Assembly (NCBI GenBank): GCA_963565915.1
Contig: OY751497.1
Coordinates: 1-64,000, forward strand
DNA length: 64,000 nt
DNA from: Entoloma clypeatum
Lineage: Eukaryota; Basidiomycota; Agaricomycetes; Agaricales; Entolomataceae
Direction: 5' to 3'
Position numbers and translations under genes: made by a program. This document shows positions 23,368 to 34,015 of this stretch, one piece after another (position 1 is the stretch's first letter; the number at the start of each line of letters is the position of its first letter). The notes under the pieces are model-generated. The model did not search any database and was not told where the DNA came from. It saw only the letters and a list, made by a program, of their open reading frames with translations.

Positions 23368-24270
23368 ATGAAAATTTTAATAATGTATATGATAAATATA
23401 TTTTTAATGAAATTATTAATATATAATTTTAAATTATTTAAAAATATAATATTTAATATAGTAACTTCGTATACACTTATTAAATATATTTTAGGTTGTC
23501 AAAACTTTTATCTATTTGAAAAAATCATTCTTTCCTTTAATAAATTATTTGAAAATTTAATTGAATGGGAAAGAGAAGTAAAATCTTTAAAGAGATTAGG
23601 TTTATTATTAGGTACTGAAAATAATTTTCAATTTGAAACTTCAATTGTATATATAACTTCACCACAAGAACAAGATGAAACTAGTGATAGTGGAAATGGA
23701 AATGGTAGTGGTAGTGGTAGTGAAGATGAAGAAGATAATGATAATTATATTCCTAAAAATTCTATAGATAAAGGTAAAAATAAGTCAGTGCTTCATGAAA
23801 ATAATGAAGATGTAAATGAAGCATTGATAGAAGTAGCCGAAAAAAGTAAAAAAGGAGATAGTTTACCTAAAATAGAGGAAGAAGAAGACTTTGTAGAGAA
23901 TCAAGATAGTAGAAATACTTCTAATCCAAAACCCAGAGATCAAGAAAATCCACATATGGAAGATAATTCAAATAATAATTATGTGGATGATGAAGAAGGA
24001 CTTGTGGGTAAATTAAAAAGAAACTTTGGTTTTGATAATTTAGCTTCACTTTGGAATAGTAGTAATAACTCTGCTAGCTCTTCAAATAATAATAATGATA
24101 GTAATAGTACTTCTTCTAATGCTAATGCTAGTTCTTCTTCTAGTTCTTCAATTAATAATAATGATAGTAATAGTACTTCTACAACAAATAATAATAATTC
24201 TCAAGGTCGATTTTTCATAGATGAAGATTATGATTCAGATTGTGAGGATGAAGACTTTGGAGATGAGTAA
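23368..24270 (+). CDS. orf300, membrane-anchored acidic Ser/Asn-rich protein
   Basis: Function unknown. I start it at the ATG 23368, 29 nt after cox1; the frame is open upstream into the cox1 3' end, but that part has no leader. Residues 1-60 hold two hydrophobic stretches. About 90-180 is acidic (Glu/Asp/Ser-rich, with a GNGNGSGSGSEDEED run). About 235-285 is a low-complexity Ser/Asn tail with a duplicated NNNDSNSTS unit. The C terminus is very acidic (EDYDSDCEDEDF). Uninterrupted over 300 codons despite low-complexity DNA, so probably translated. A perfect AGAACTTCTA/TAGAAGTTCT hairpin follows directly after the stop, and a C-rich 3' element lies 146 nt on. Probably co-transcribed with cox1. 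Confidence 0.7.
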   Translation: MKILIMYMINIFLMKLLIYNFKLFKNIIFNIVTSYTLIKYILGCQNFYLFEKIILSFNKLFENLIEWEREVKSLKRLGLLLGTENNFQFETSIVYITSPQEQDETSDSGNGNGSGSGSEDEEDNDNYIPKNSIDKGKNKSVLHENNEDVNEALIEVAEKSKKGDSLPKIEEEEDFVENQDSRNTSNPKPRDQENPHMEDNSNNNYVDDEEGLVGKLKRNFGFDNLASLWNSSNNSASSSNNNNDSNSTSSNANASSSSSSSINNNDSNSTSTTNNNNSQGRFFIDEDYDSDCEDEDFGDE

Positions 24271-24271
24271 G

Positions 24272-24293
24272 AGAACTTCTATTTAGAAGTTCT
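24272..24293 (+). terminator. Hairpin directly after orf300
   Basis: Perfect 10-bp stem with a 2-nt loop beginning one base after the orf300 stop. It belongs to the dispersed CTTCTATAGAAG palindrome family, so it may be just a repeat. Confidence 0.35.
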
Positions 24294-24415
24294 TCTTAAT
24301 ATCTTGTTGCAATTCGTAGAAGTACTACGTTGTAGAGAAAGAGACAGAGAATAAGAATTATAATTAAATATTAATTATTATTTATTTTTCTTGTTTATAT
24401 TTAATCCCCTTCTAA

Positions 24416-24419
24416 AAAT
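24416..24419 (+). terminator. C-rich 3' element of the cox1-orf300 unit
   Basis: Sense TTTAATCCCCTTCT, 146 nt past orf300. Confidence 0.45.
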
Positions 24420-25055
24420 TTTAATTTTTTTATTAATAATTATTAAATTTAGTATTAATATTATTATTATATATTTTTATTATTGTAACTGTTTTTATTA
24501 CTACTTCTTTGAATAGTAGTAGTTTTTATTTCTACCTTTCTAACTTTTTAATTAATTTAAATTTTTTATATATGTAAAAGTAGAAATACTTCGTCTTCGT
24601 ATAATAATATTTTCTTTTTACTAAGTACTACTTTTTCTACATAGAAAAAGTAGTACTTCTACGTACTAGTTGTAACTCAAAAGTAGTACTACGTCTAGTA
24701 GTGGTAGTACGTAGTTTTACTTTATAAAAATTTGTCATCCTTTATAGAAAGAATATCTTAATGAAAAATAGTATTTAGAGGTAACTATTCATTGTTATTA
24801 TATTAATTATAACAAAAAATTTAATAATAAAAATTAAAATTAGATTTTTTTTTTTTTTAACCTCTTTACTATAAAAAATTAAATTTTAATTACACTTAAA
24901 TATGAAAACAAGAACTACGTACTTCTACTTCTACTACTACTACTAGAACTATTAGAAGAACTACGTACTTCTACTTCTACTTCTACTTCTAGAACTAAAA
25001 AAATATTCTTAATATTATTTCCTTTTTAGAAGTAGTACTACTATTACGTATTACT

Positions 25056-25271
25056 ATTAAATTTTATTTTTATTTTAATTATATCTTTAAAGAGTTAACT
25101 ATTTATAGTGCTCTTCAGTTTTTAATTTCTTTTGTAATTTCTATAATAATATCATTTTATGCTGAGATTAAATTTAAATTTCCCAATATTTTTATTATAA
25201 GATTCTTACAAAAATTTATTTTATTCAATATTACTATTATAGCTGATTTATTTTTAATATTCCTTAAATAA
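25056..25271 (+). pseudogene. Hydrophobic ORF fragment without ATG
   Basis: An open frame of about 70 codons ending in TAA, with no ATG. The translation has two hydrophobic segments separated by a Glu/Lys turn (EIKFKFPN). It looks like a stretch of real membrane-protein sequence left between repeats, but no family was recognised. It could be chance in AT-rich DNA. Confidence 0.3.
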
Positions 25272-26652
25272 GTCTTTTAATAATAAAATTAAAACTACGT
25301 TCTACTAATAAAACTACGTACTACTACTACGTTGTACTAATAAAAGTACGTATAACTACTTCGTAGTAATAATAAACTAGTATTACGTTTTACGTCCAAA
25401 TTTTAACAGATAAATAATATCAATATTTAGTTAATGATATACCTATTAAAAAAATTGATGGAGATATGAATCCAAAAAGACAATATTAAGAACGTATATT
25501 TTTACATTTTGTATAGGTAAATAAATTAAAAACTTAGGATATAATATTCTGAATCTTAGTAAAATAAGTGATGAATATTAACTTACTTAAATTTTCTATT
25601 AATAGATAGAAAAGACTCTATCTATATTTAGAATCTAGATGAAGTAGTTATACTATAATTTATAATAAATAATTAAAATTTAATTTTTCCTTTTTATAAA
25701 AACAAAATAAATTTGTACGCAGTTTATTATTACTACGAAGTAGTTATACGTACTTTTATTAGTACAACGTAGTAGTAGTACGTAGTTTTATTAGTAGAAC
25801 GTAGTTTTTAATTTGTAAATAATCAATCTTTTTTTTTTCTAATTAATAATTTATTTGAACTCTGTAAATAATAAATCTATTAAATTACTTCGTCTATGAA
25901 TTACAAAGTAAATCATAAGTAGAGATTCTTATAAAAACAGTAAATCTAATAATATGGATAATGATCTTTATTCAAATAAATATGAAGAATAAGTAGTACT
26001 ACGAAGTATTTTCTTCTACTAAATTTTTACTTATTACTTTAATTTTATACTTATTACGTAGAAGTAGTACTACTTATTTATTTTTTAGTATTACTTATTA
26101 CTTTAATCTACATAGTACCTACGCTACTTCTTTCTACAATGAAGTTGTATTTTCTACTTCCAACGTAACTATTTTCTTCTTCCAACTAAGATATTTTACT
26201 TACTACTTATGATTTATTTCTATCTAGACGAAGTACTACTTAAATTTAAGTTCTACATACTACTATCAAATAAAAAATAGTATATCATCTTACTTGAAAA
26301 ACTAATTCTACTTCATAAAACGTAGAAAAAATAAATATGACAACTACTACGAAAAAGTACTAGACGAAATACTATTTAAACAAGAACTAGTAAAATAACA
26401 ACTTCTACTTCTTCTTCTTCTATTAGTTCTACTTCTTCTACGTAGACGAAGGTTTTAAACTAGACGTAATTTTATTTCTTTGAAGACGTAGAAAAAACAA
26501 AAGTTTGTAAATACTTTCTATATCTATCCTATTTCTTAGTTTTGTTTTAATATAGGGTTTAATTTATTTATAATATAATATAATAATAAGTAGACTTAGA
26601 TAAAAAAATTAAAATAAAACTATAAAAACTATTAATTAAAAGAGGCTAAGTA

Positions 26653-28386
26653 ATGATTTTCATATCTGTATTAACATTAATTGTGGCTAAGGCCCTACCA
26701 TCACTTACTCATAAATTATCATCTATTTATTTCACTAGAATATCAGCTATAATTTTCATATATGCCGGAGTATTATCATTTAATACTTTTTATATTCAGT
26801 CAATTGGATCAGGTATAGGTCTATATAGTGGATTATTTCAAATTACACAAGTATCTGTTTTAATAGAAGTATTTTTTTTATTAATAGGTTTTTTAATTTT
26901 AATAGCTTGGCCTTTATATAAAGGAATAGGAGTAAAAACTTCATATACATTATTAAACAAAGATTATTCTTTAATTGTATTATTCAGTACTTTAGGTTCT
27001 TGTTTATTAATATCTAGTTCAGATTTAATATCAATGTATTTAAGTATAGAATTACAATCTTTTGGTTTATATGTATTAACCACTTTATATAGAGATTCTG
27101 AATCATCTACTAATGCAGGATTAAAATATTTTTTATTAGGTGGATTATCTTCTTGTTTAATTTTATTAGGTTGTGGAGTAATTTATTCATTAACAGGTTT
27201 AACAAATTTTGAATCAATATATACTATTATTTCAAGTTCTTCTATTAATTATATTATTCAAGGTTTAAGTTTAGGATTATTATTTATAATTATAGGTTTT
27301 TTATTTAAAATAGCTGCAGCTCCTCTACATAATTGGGCTCCAGATGTATATGATGATTCTCCAACTATAGTTACAATTTGGTTAACAATTATGCCTAAAA
27401 TATCAATTATAATATTATTATTAGAATTACAAGAAATAGCTACAATAGGTACAATAGGTTCTGTAAATTCACTAACTATAAATACAAATATTTATAATGA
27501 TATTTTAAATAGTTTAAGTACACTAAAAACTTCTTCTATATCAATGTATAATATAGAAACTTTATTAGAAGGGAATTCTATGTATACGAAGTTATTAAAA
27601 AACTTATTATTAATTACTTCATTATTATCATTAATAATTGGAACTGTAGTAGGATTAGCTCAAACTAGAATAAAAAGATTATTAGCGTATAGTACAATAT
27701 CTCATATTGGATTTATATTATTAGCTTTAGCTATAAATACTGAACAATCTATTGATTCACTAATATTTTATATTATTCAATATACAATTACTAATTTAAA
27801 TATGTTTTTAATTCTTATAGCCTTAAGTTATATAATAATAAGTAATAATTTAAATAAAAAAAATAATAATTCTAAAGAATTATTATTATTTGAAGGAAAT
27901 TATTTAGGAGATATAAAATATATTTCTTCACTAAAAGGTCAATTTTTCTTAAATCCTTTATTAACTTTAAGTTTATGTATTTGTTTATTTTCTATGGCAG
28001 GTATACCTCCACTAATTGGATTCTTTAGTAAACAATTTGTATTATATTCAGCAATTGAAAGTGGATATTATTTTATAACTTTTATAGCAATATTAGTTAG
28101 TGTAATTAGTGCTTCTTATTATTTAAAAATAATTAAAGTTCTTCTGTATCCAGAAATAAATAAACTAGTACATGCAGAGTACGTAGAAAATAATAATTAT
28201 AAAGAATTAGAATTTAATTCAGAAGAAACTAATTTACTAGAAAAAGACTTCAAAGAAGTATTATTAACAAATTTCCATAGTTTTGTAATATCTACTTTAA
28301 CTTTATTTATATTATTGTTTATTTTAAAACCTTCTTTAATCTTAAATATTACACAATTGATATCTTTATCTTTATTTAATTTTTAA
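26653..28386 (+). CDS. nad2: NADH dehydrogenase subunit 2
   Basis: 577 residues. Antiporter-like subunit of complex I. It shows the [20 protein letters not shown] motif (Lys and His of the proton path, about 221-240) and [14 protein letters not shown] (about 344-357). Extra Asn/Ser-rich loops (about 270-310) and a hydrophilic stretch near 510-535 contain fragments of the dispersed ACGT repeats (27583-27592 and 28176-28186). The nad3 start follows the stop after one base, the usual fungal nad2-nad3 pair. Confidence 0.97.
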   Translation: MIFISVLTLIVAKALPSLTHKLSSIYFTRISAIIFIYAGVLSFNTFYIQSIGSGIGLYSGLFQITQVSVLIEVFFLLIGFLILIAWPLYKGIGVKTSYTLLNKDYSLIVLFSTLGSCLLISSSDLISMYLSIELQSFGLYVLTTLYRDSESSTNAGLKYFLLGGLSSCLILLGCGVIYSLTGLTNFESIYTIISSSSINYIIQGLSLGLLFIIIGFLFKIAAAPLHNWAPDVYDDSPTIVTIWLTIMPKISIIILLLELQEIATIGTIGSVNSLTINTNIYNDILNSLSTLKTSSISMYNIETLLEGNSMYTKLLKNLLLITSLLSLIIGTVVGLAQTRIKRLLAYSTISHIGFILLALAINTEQSIDSLIFYIIQYTITNLNMFLILIALSYIIISNNLNKKNNNSKELLLFEGNYLGDIKYISSLKGQFFLNPLLTLSLCICLFSMAGIPPLIGFFSKQFVLYSAIESGYYFITFIAILVSVISASYYLKIIKVLLYPEINKLVHAEYVENNNYKELEFNSEETNLLEKDFKEVLLTNFHSFVISTLTLFILLFILKPSLILNITQLISLSLFNF

Positions 28387-28387
28387 A

Positions 28388-28771
28388 ATGAATAATTTAT
28401 TTTTTCTTTTTATTTTTGTACCTTTATTAGCAATAATATTACTAGCTTTAAATGTACTATTGGCTCCTCATAGACCTGATGAAGCTAAAGTATCTGCTTA
28501 TGAATGTGGATTCCAACCTGTATACGGTCAAACTAGATCTTCATTCCAAATTCATTTTATGGTTGTAGCTTTATTATTCTTAATTTTTGATCTTGAAATT
28601 TTACTACTATTCCCAATTGCAGTAACTCTTTACCAAGTTTCTACTTTTGGTTTCTCTATTGCAATAATATTCTTCATTGTATTAACAATAGGATTTGTAT
28701 TAGAAATAGGAACAGGTGCTATTGATTTAACTAACTTAGATACAAATAAAAATACTTCGTATAAAAATTAA
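28388..28771 (+). CDS. nad3: NADH dehydrogenase subunit 3
   Basis: 127 residues, three helices. Complex I subunit carrying the flexible loop with Cys40 (YECGFQPV) that shifts in the active/deactive transition. It begins one base after nad2 and is co-transcribed with it. The last residues are encoded by a dispersed repeat (ACTTCGTATAAA, 28754-28765), so the C-terminal tail is repeat-derived. Confidence 0.97.
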   Translation: MNNLFFLFIFVPLLAIILLALNVLLAPHRPDEAKVSAYECGFQPVYGQTRSSFQIHFMVVALLFLIFDLEILLLFPIAVTLYQVSTFGFSIAIIFFIVLTIGFVLEIGTGAIDLTNLDTNKNTSYKN

Positions 28772-29734
28772 TATTTAATATTTAATATTTAATATTTATT
28801 AAATATTTAACCCCCTCCTCCTATGACCACTACTAAAAAATAGAGGTAGATGTAGAGGTAGATGTAGAGGTAGAGGTAAAACTATGAATAAATAGTAGTT
28901 CTTCTTGTAGAAGTATTTCAAATAAATCATTAAGATTATATTAATCTTTAATAAATATTTAATTATAATAAAAATTTCTTTCTATTAAGAACTAATTATA
29001 TTTCTTCTTAGTACAACATACTTCAGCTTCAAGAACTAAAAATAGTACAAGTATAAGAACTAGACGTAGTTCAAGTACTACAACTTCTTTCTTGAAATAA
29101 AGTTTCATGAATCATCTCTAAATGTTTTTCTTCTATTTGAAGAAATTTAAATACTATTAATTAAAAACAAAAAATAATTTTTTTTAAATTATTTAATTTA
29201 ATACATTTCTATAGAAGTACTTCTATAGAAATACTCGTAGTACATAGTGAAACGAAAAAATAAGTAGAAGTATTTGTTTTATTAGATAGGGTAAGGATAA
29301 TTATAATTCTAAATAAATATATAATTAAATTTACTTCTATAATTATTAATTTTATTAGATTTAAATTTATTAAAATAACATATTAATGCTATTTTTTACG
29401 TACTCAATAGAAGTCACAGACGTAGTTTTTAATTATTTTTTAATATAAAAATTTCTATTTTATTATATAACTATACCATATAATTTATTTTTGTTTTTTG
29501 TTTTTAATTAATTTTAATAATATTAATATAAATACAATCATGAATTTTATAAACTTATCATTATATTTATTTTCATCATCTAAAATATTAATTAATCTAT
29601 TTAAATATTTAAAAAAATATTTATTAAAAATAATTATAAATTAAATATTTAAATAGTAATAGTATAATTATAATTATAATTATTTTAAATTAGAATTATA
29701 TATTAAAAAATAAATTATAATTAAATTTAAAAGA
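28772..29734. repeat. Spacer nad3/trnH
   Basis: It starts with TAATATT repeats, then a GAGGTAGATGTA repeat (about 28845-28880), CTTCTATAGAAGT palindromes (29208-29235) and AT-rich DNA. No gene seen. Confidence 0.65.
28811..28815 (+). terminator. C-rich 3' element of nad2-nad3
   Basis: Sense ATTTAACCCCCTCCTCC, 40 nt past the nad3 stop. Confidence 0.5.
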
Positions 29735-29808
29735 GGTAAAATTAGTTTAATAGGTAAAATGACGTTTTGTGGCGACGATGTTCAGAGTTCAAGTCTCTGA
29801 TTTTACCC
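29735..29808 (+). tRNA. trnH: tRNA-His (GUG)
   Basis: The acceptor GGTAAAA/TTTTACC is perfect, with C as discriminator, as expected for tRNA-His. The anticodon loop TTGTGGC gives GTG on a stem with a terminal A-A mismatch. Confidence 0.88.
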
Positions 29809-29837
29809 TTCAATTTACATCTAGACGAAGTATTAGT

Positions 29838-29902
29838 AGAACTTCTATAGAAGTTCTACGTCTAGTAGTAATTCATAATAAGTTGAAGTACTTCAACTTA
29901 TT
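29838..29902. repeat. Two adjacent perfect palindromes
   Basis: 29838-29857 is a 20-nt palindrome centred on TCTATAGA. 29877-29902 is a 26-nt palindrome centred on AAGTACTT. They lie between trnH and the inverted-repeat copy of trnI. Confidence 0.85.
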
Positions 29903-30037
29903 AGTTTGTAAGTAGTAAGTAGTACTAGTTTTTGTTTTTTTATTATTTTCAACTAATTATAAACTTTACATTTTATAAAATAAAAAATATAATTTAATAA
30001 ATATATATCCTAAATGTAATACAATTATAATTATACA

Positions 30038-30224
30038 TTAATATTTTATATAATTAAATAAAAGTAGTTAAGTTTAAATAAAATAATTTAAAGCCTATAA
30101 TTTAATGGTAGAATAATTTCTTGATGAGGAATCTGTAGAAGTTCAAATCTTCTTGGGCTTATATAAATATTATACATTAAGTATAAAAATAAAATAAAAT
30201 ATTATAGTTATAGTGTAAAAATAA
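30038..30224. repeat. 187-bp inverted repeat, copy B
   Basis: Exact inverse partner of 20519-20705, including the whole tRNA-Ile gene. Confidence 0.9.
30091..30161 (+). tRNA. trnI: tRNA-Ile (GAU), copy B
   Basis: Same sequence as the minus-strand copy at 20582-20652: acceptor AAGCCTA/TGGGCTT, anticodon GAT. Confidence 0.9.
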
Positions 30225-31120
30225 TTATTATTAGTTATTTTGTAAAACTAATTATTAGATTAAAATTTAATTTAAATAATTTATTAGTTATTTTAAGAAA
30301 TAACGTTGGAACTATAAAGTAGAAAGTAAAAATAAGTACTTCATATACAACATTGCTGTAATACTTGTTGTACTTGTAGTAGTAGAACTTCGTCTAGTGG
30401 TTGTACTTATAAAAAACTACGTAGTATAATAAAAGAAATAAAAAAACTAAAAAGTACTAGGAAGTAAAAGTACTATTATGTAGAACTTCGTCTAGTAATA
30501 AATATTTCATAGTAAATATAAATAAACTAATATTTAAATTAATTTAAATACTTTAATAAAAAGTAGATGTCTTCATCAAAGTTTATTAATATATTATATT
30601 AATTTAAATTATGATATAATATAAATTATAATAAAATAATACAATATAAAAACTATACTATCATATAAACCATTTTAATTAATAAAAATTTAATTAAATT
30701 CTAAATAAAATTTTAAATAATTTCTTAGTTAAAATTTAATTAATAAATTATAGAAAATTAAATATATAAATTATAAATGAATATAAATTATTTAAATAAA
30801 TTATAATAAAAAACAAAATTTTCGTAGTTCTATAGAAATAATTATTTATAAAAATAAAACAAATAAAAAGTAGACGAAGTACTACTTCTAATCAGAAGAA
30901 CTACTATAGAAGTAGTAATATGCAAAAACTACGTGACTACGTACAAAAACAAAAAACAAAAAATACTTCTTATTTAAATTACTTGTACAAAACTACTTTC
31001 AAGTAAGTAATGCGCGTACGTATAAATCTCTACTTAAATATCTAATAACAAAGAAGTAGTACAACGTAAAAAAAAACAAAAACAAACAAAAAATAAATAA
31101 AAAAACAAATAAAAATATAA
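30225..31120. repeat. Spacer trnI/cob
   Basis: AT-rich with GTAGAACTTCGTCTAGT and ACGT repeats. The last 60 nt are an AAAAACAAAAA-type leader reaching the cob ATG. No other gene seen. Confidence 0.65.
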
Positions 31121-32287
31121 ATGAGAATATTAAAAACCCATGTCTTGCTTAGATTGCTAAATTCTTATGTAGTAGATTCACCTCAACCCGCTAATATTAC
31201 ATATTTATGGAATTTCGGTTCTTTATTAGCAGTATGTTTAATTATACAAATATTAACTGGAGCTTTTTTAGCTATGCATTATACTCCTAATGTAGATTTT
31301 GCTTTTAATAGTGTAGAACATATAATGAGAGATGTAAATAATGGATGGATAGTTAGATATACACATGCTAATGTAGCATCATTCTTTTTTATCTTTGTAT
31401 ATATGCATGTAGCTAGAGGATTATATTATAGTTCATATAAAACACCTAGAGTTTTAGTTTGGTCCATAGGAGTAATAATTTTAATCCTTATGATGGCTAT
31501 AGCTTTCTTGGGTTATGTTTTACCTTATGGACAAATGAGTTTATGGGGAGCAACAGTAATTACTAATTTATTATCAGCTATACCAGTTTTTGGTCAAGAT
31601 ATTGTAGAATTAATATGGGGAGGATTCTCAGTATCAAATGCTACTTTAAATAGATTTTTTTCTTTACATTATTTATTACCATTTTTATTAGCAGCTTTAG
31701 CTGTAGCACATTTAATAGCACTACATGTTCATGGTTCAAATAATCCAAACGGAGTAAATTCAAATGGAGATAGATATGCAATGCATCCTTATTTTATATT
31801 TAAAGATCTTGTAACTATTTTTGCATTCTTTTTAGTTTTATCTATTATAGTATTTTTCTATCCAAATCTATTAGGTCATTCAGATAATTATATTCCAGCG
31901 GATCCTATGGTTACACCAGCTTCTATTGTACCAGAATGGTATTTATTACCATTTTATGCAATATTAAGATCAATACCTAATAAATTATTAGGAGTAGTAG
32001 CAATGTTTGGTTCATTATTAATTCTATTAATATTACCTTTAACAGATTTATCTAGAGTTAGAGGTTCAACTTTTAGACCAGCTATGAAATTATTCTTCTG
32101 GTTCTTTGTAGTAGATTTCATAATTTTAATGTGGATTGGTAGTCAACATCCTACTGAACCTTATGTTTCTATAGGTCAAATTGCTACTGCTTTTTATTTT
32201 GCATGGTTCTTAATAATAGTACCACTTATTGGTGTAAGTGAAAATACTTTAATGGATATAGCTACTTCTCATAATAAATCTATCTAA
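31121..32287 (+). CDS. cob: Cytochrome b
   Basis: 388 residues. Haem-carrying core of complex III. The bis-His ligands are at His82/His96 and His182/His196 (14-residue spacing each). The Qo-site PEWY motif is at 270-273. No introns, unlike many fungal cob genes. The start at 31121 gives the standard N terminus. It is followed after 36 nt by a C-rich 3' element and converges with nad6. A 22-bp piece (31305-31326) recurs at 32655. Confidence 0.98.
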   Translation: MRILKTHVLLRLLNSYVVDSPQPANITYLWNFGSLLAVCLIIQILTGAFLAMHYTPNVDFAFNSVEHIMRDVNNGWIVRYTHANVASFFFIFVYMHVARGLYYSSYKTPRVLVWSIGVIILILMMAIAFLGYVLPYGQMSLWGATVITNLLSAIPVFGQDIVELIWGGFSVSNATLNRFFSLHYLLPFLLAALAVAHLIALHVHGSNNPNGVNSNGDRYAMHPYFIFKDLVTIFAFFLVLSIIVFFYPNLLGHSDNYIPADPMVTPASIVPEWYLLPFYAILRSIPNKLLGVVAMFGSLLILLILPLTDLSRVRGSTFRPAMKLFFWFFVVDFIILMWIGSQHPTEPYVSIGQIATAFYFAWFLIIVPLIGVSENTLMDIATSHNKSI

Positions 32288-32323
32288 TAAATAATTATAT
32301 TTAATTTAGATTTATAGATTTAA

Positions 32324-32328
32324 CCCCC
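32324..32328 (+). terminator. C-rich 3' element of cob
   Basis: Sense GATTTAACCCCCTCTAC, 36 nt past the cob stop. Confidence 0.5.
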
Positions 32329-32467
32329 TCTACGTAGCTATGTAACTACGTAGCTAATAGATTAGCTTCATTAACTAATAAAGCATTATTTTGTTTAAAA
32401 AATCCTAAATTAATTTATAAAATTTTTAACATATTTTTAACAAAATATTCCATTTAATAATGAAAAG

Positions 32468-32626
32468 TTAAAGATAAAGTTTATAATTATTGTATTTAGG
32501 GTTCATGATTGATTTAATTGTAGATATCAACATATCATCAAGATTATTTTCTAATAAATAAGAAGAAGTATTAATTCCATCATAAATACTTATTACATAA
32601 GGAATCATTATTCCATCAATATTACT
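32468..32626 (-). pseudogene. dpo: Plasmid DNA polymerase fragment (just after Exo I)
   Basis: A 52-codon frame whose start (SNIDGIMIPYVISIYDGIN) matches the segment directly after the Exo I DxE of plasmid family B polymerases, paralleling INKDGKIIPYLINAYNG of the 4982-5935 remnant. It differs enough from that remnant to come from another plasmid or an older insertion. It breaks off upstream at a TGA, before the catalytic DIE. Confidence 0.72.
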
Positions 32627-32654
32627 TCAACAATAAATACTAATGATAATATTG

Positions 32655-32737
32655 TTAATAGTGTAGAACATATAATTTTCTTTAAGATTTTACTTTGTTT
32701 AATTATTTACAATAGAATTAATTAAATTAATAGATAC
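32655..32737. repeat. Short copies of cob and nad6 sequence
   Basis: 32655-32676 repeats 22 bp of cob (31305-31326). 32700-32737 repeats 38 bp of nad6 (33558-33595) exactly. Together with the adjacent dpo piece this is a composite of unrelated fragments. Confidence 0.85.
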
Positions 32738-32922
32738 TTTACTTCTTCTAATAAATTAATAACCCTATTGAGTAATTGATCTTTAAATTCTAATAATATT
32801 TTTTCATTATATTTTAATTTTACATTAAAATAATTATAAAATGTATTAATATGATAAATTAATTTAGAGTAATATAATTTAATTAAAGCAAAAGTTTCAT
32901 ATTCATCTTTAATATTAGTCTT
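32722..32922 (-). pseudogene. Unidentified coding-like fragment
   Basis: A 66-codon open frame without ATG, with a Lys/Tyr/Leu-rich plausible protein sequence (KLKYNEKILLEFKDQLLNR). Its end runs into the 38-bp nad6 copy, which supplies the stop. Family not recognised. It may be plasmid-derived like its neighbour. Confidence 0.35.
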
Positions 32923-33275
32923 TTAATAATAAACCATTATATAAAGAAAATTATAACCTTTAAAATTATTAGTATTAATATTATTATTTGTTTTAAATCT
33001 ATACGTTCTACTACTTCATAGTACTTGAACTTATACGTACTACTTATTAGTACTACTTCTTCGTCTAGTCCTACCACCAGGAATATGAAATAGAAAAATA
33101 TCCGGTAGTAATATAAAGATTATTATTAAAAATTTAATTATTATTCTCTTAAAATTTTAATTAAAATAAATAGTTTATTGTTTACCTAATAACAAAAGAA
33201 GAAGTCCCACGTCCTACGTCCAAAATATATATTAAATAAATTTATTTAAAGTTATAATAGAAATAAAGTAGGTAA

Positions 33276-33279
33276 GGGG
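33276..33279 (-). terminator. C-rich 3' element of nad6
   Basis: Minus sense ATATAACCCCTTACC, 107 nt beyond the nad6 stop. Confidence 0.45.
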
Positions 33280-33385
33280 TTATATATTATATTATATTAT
33301 ATATTTAATATCTAAAATATTAAAAATAAATAAACATAAATTTAATTATTTGTATAATAACTTCTACAGCTACTTAGTACAAGAA

Positions 33386-34015
33386 CTATTTCAAGAAAGT
33401 AGAATTTCTACTAATAATAATAGTAGCAAACATAGCTAATAGTAATATTACACTAAGAACTATTAATAATACAGCACCATAAGTATATAAACTGTGACCT
33501 AATACTTCTATTTGTGTAAATTCTGTAATTATTACATCAGATAATGATGAGAAAAAGTAATTATTTACAATAGAATTAATTAAATTAATAGATACAACAT
33601 TAGAATCTGATAATATACTATTAAAATATGTAATTTTATCTAATAAAACAGATAATGCTGGAACATTATTAAAATTAAAAGGTATTATTTGAAAGATAAT
33701 AAAAAAAAATAAAGATCCTATTGCAATAGCTAAAGGTAAATTTTTAGTATATTGAGTTCCTGTTTCTAAGATATCTGTTAATTTTATATTTATCATCATT
33801 ATTACAAATAGAAATAGTACAGCAATAGCACCTACATATATTACTATATAAGAAATACCTACAAAATTAATTCCAATAAGGATTAAATATAGAGCAGCTT
33901 GAACAAAAGTAGATATTAAAAAAATTACTGATATAACGGGATTTTTAGAAGTGATAGAAAAAACACTTGATAATAAAGTACCGAAAGCTAAAATATTTAT
34001 AAAAAGAGTTGTCAT
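33386..34015 (-). CDS. nad6: NADH dehydrogenase subunit 6
   Basis: 209 residues, five helices. Complex I subunit with the pi-bulge helix near YIVIYVGAIAVLFLFVIMM (about 56-74). Poorly conserved outside that helix, but the length and hydropathy fit. The minus-sense leader is AAAAACAAAAA-type directly before the ATG. Confidence 0.96.
   Translation of the reverse strand: MTTLFINILAFGTLLSSVFSITSKNPVISVIFLISTFVQAALYLILIGINFVGISYIVIYVGAIAVLFLFVIMMINIKLTDILETGTQYTKNLPLAIAIGSLFFFIIFQIIPFNFNNVPALSVLLDKITYFNSILSDSNVVSINLINSIVNNYFFSSLSDVIITEFTQIEVLGHSLYTYGAVLLIVLSVILLLAMFATIIISRNSTFLK

Larger units (their letters stand above)
24271..26652. repeat. Long repeat-rich spacer orf300/nad2
   Basis: 2.4 kb packed with ACGT, CTTCTACTT and TAGTACTT repeats. 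Apart from the membrane-like frame at 25056-25271 and a 19-codon frame at 25430-25489, nothing gene-like was seen. It ends in the nad2 leader. Confidence 0.6.
32288..33385. other. Convergent spacer cob/nad6 with plasmid debris
   Basis: It contains a dpo fragment (32468-32626), short copies of cob and nad6 sequence (32655-32676, 32700-32737), an unidentified open frame (32722-32922), and ACGT repeats (about 33000-33065). Confidence 0.65.
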
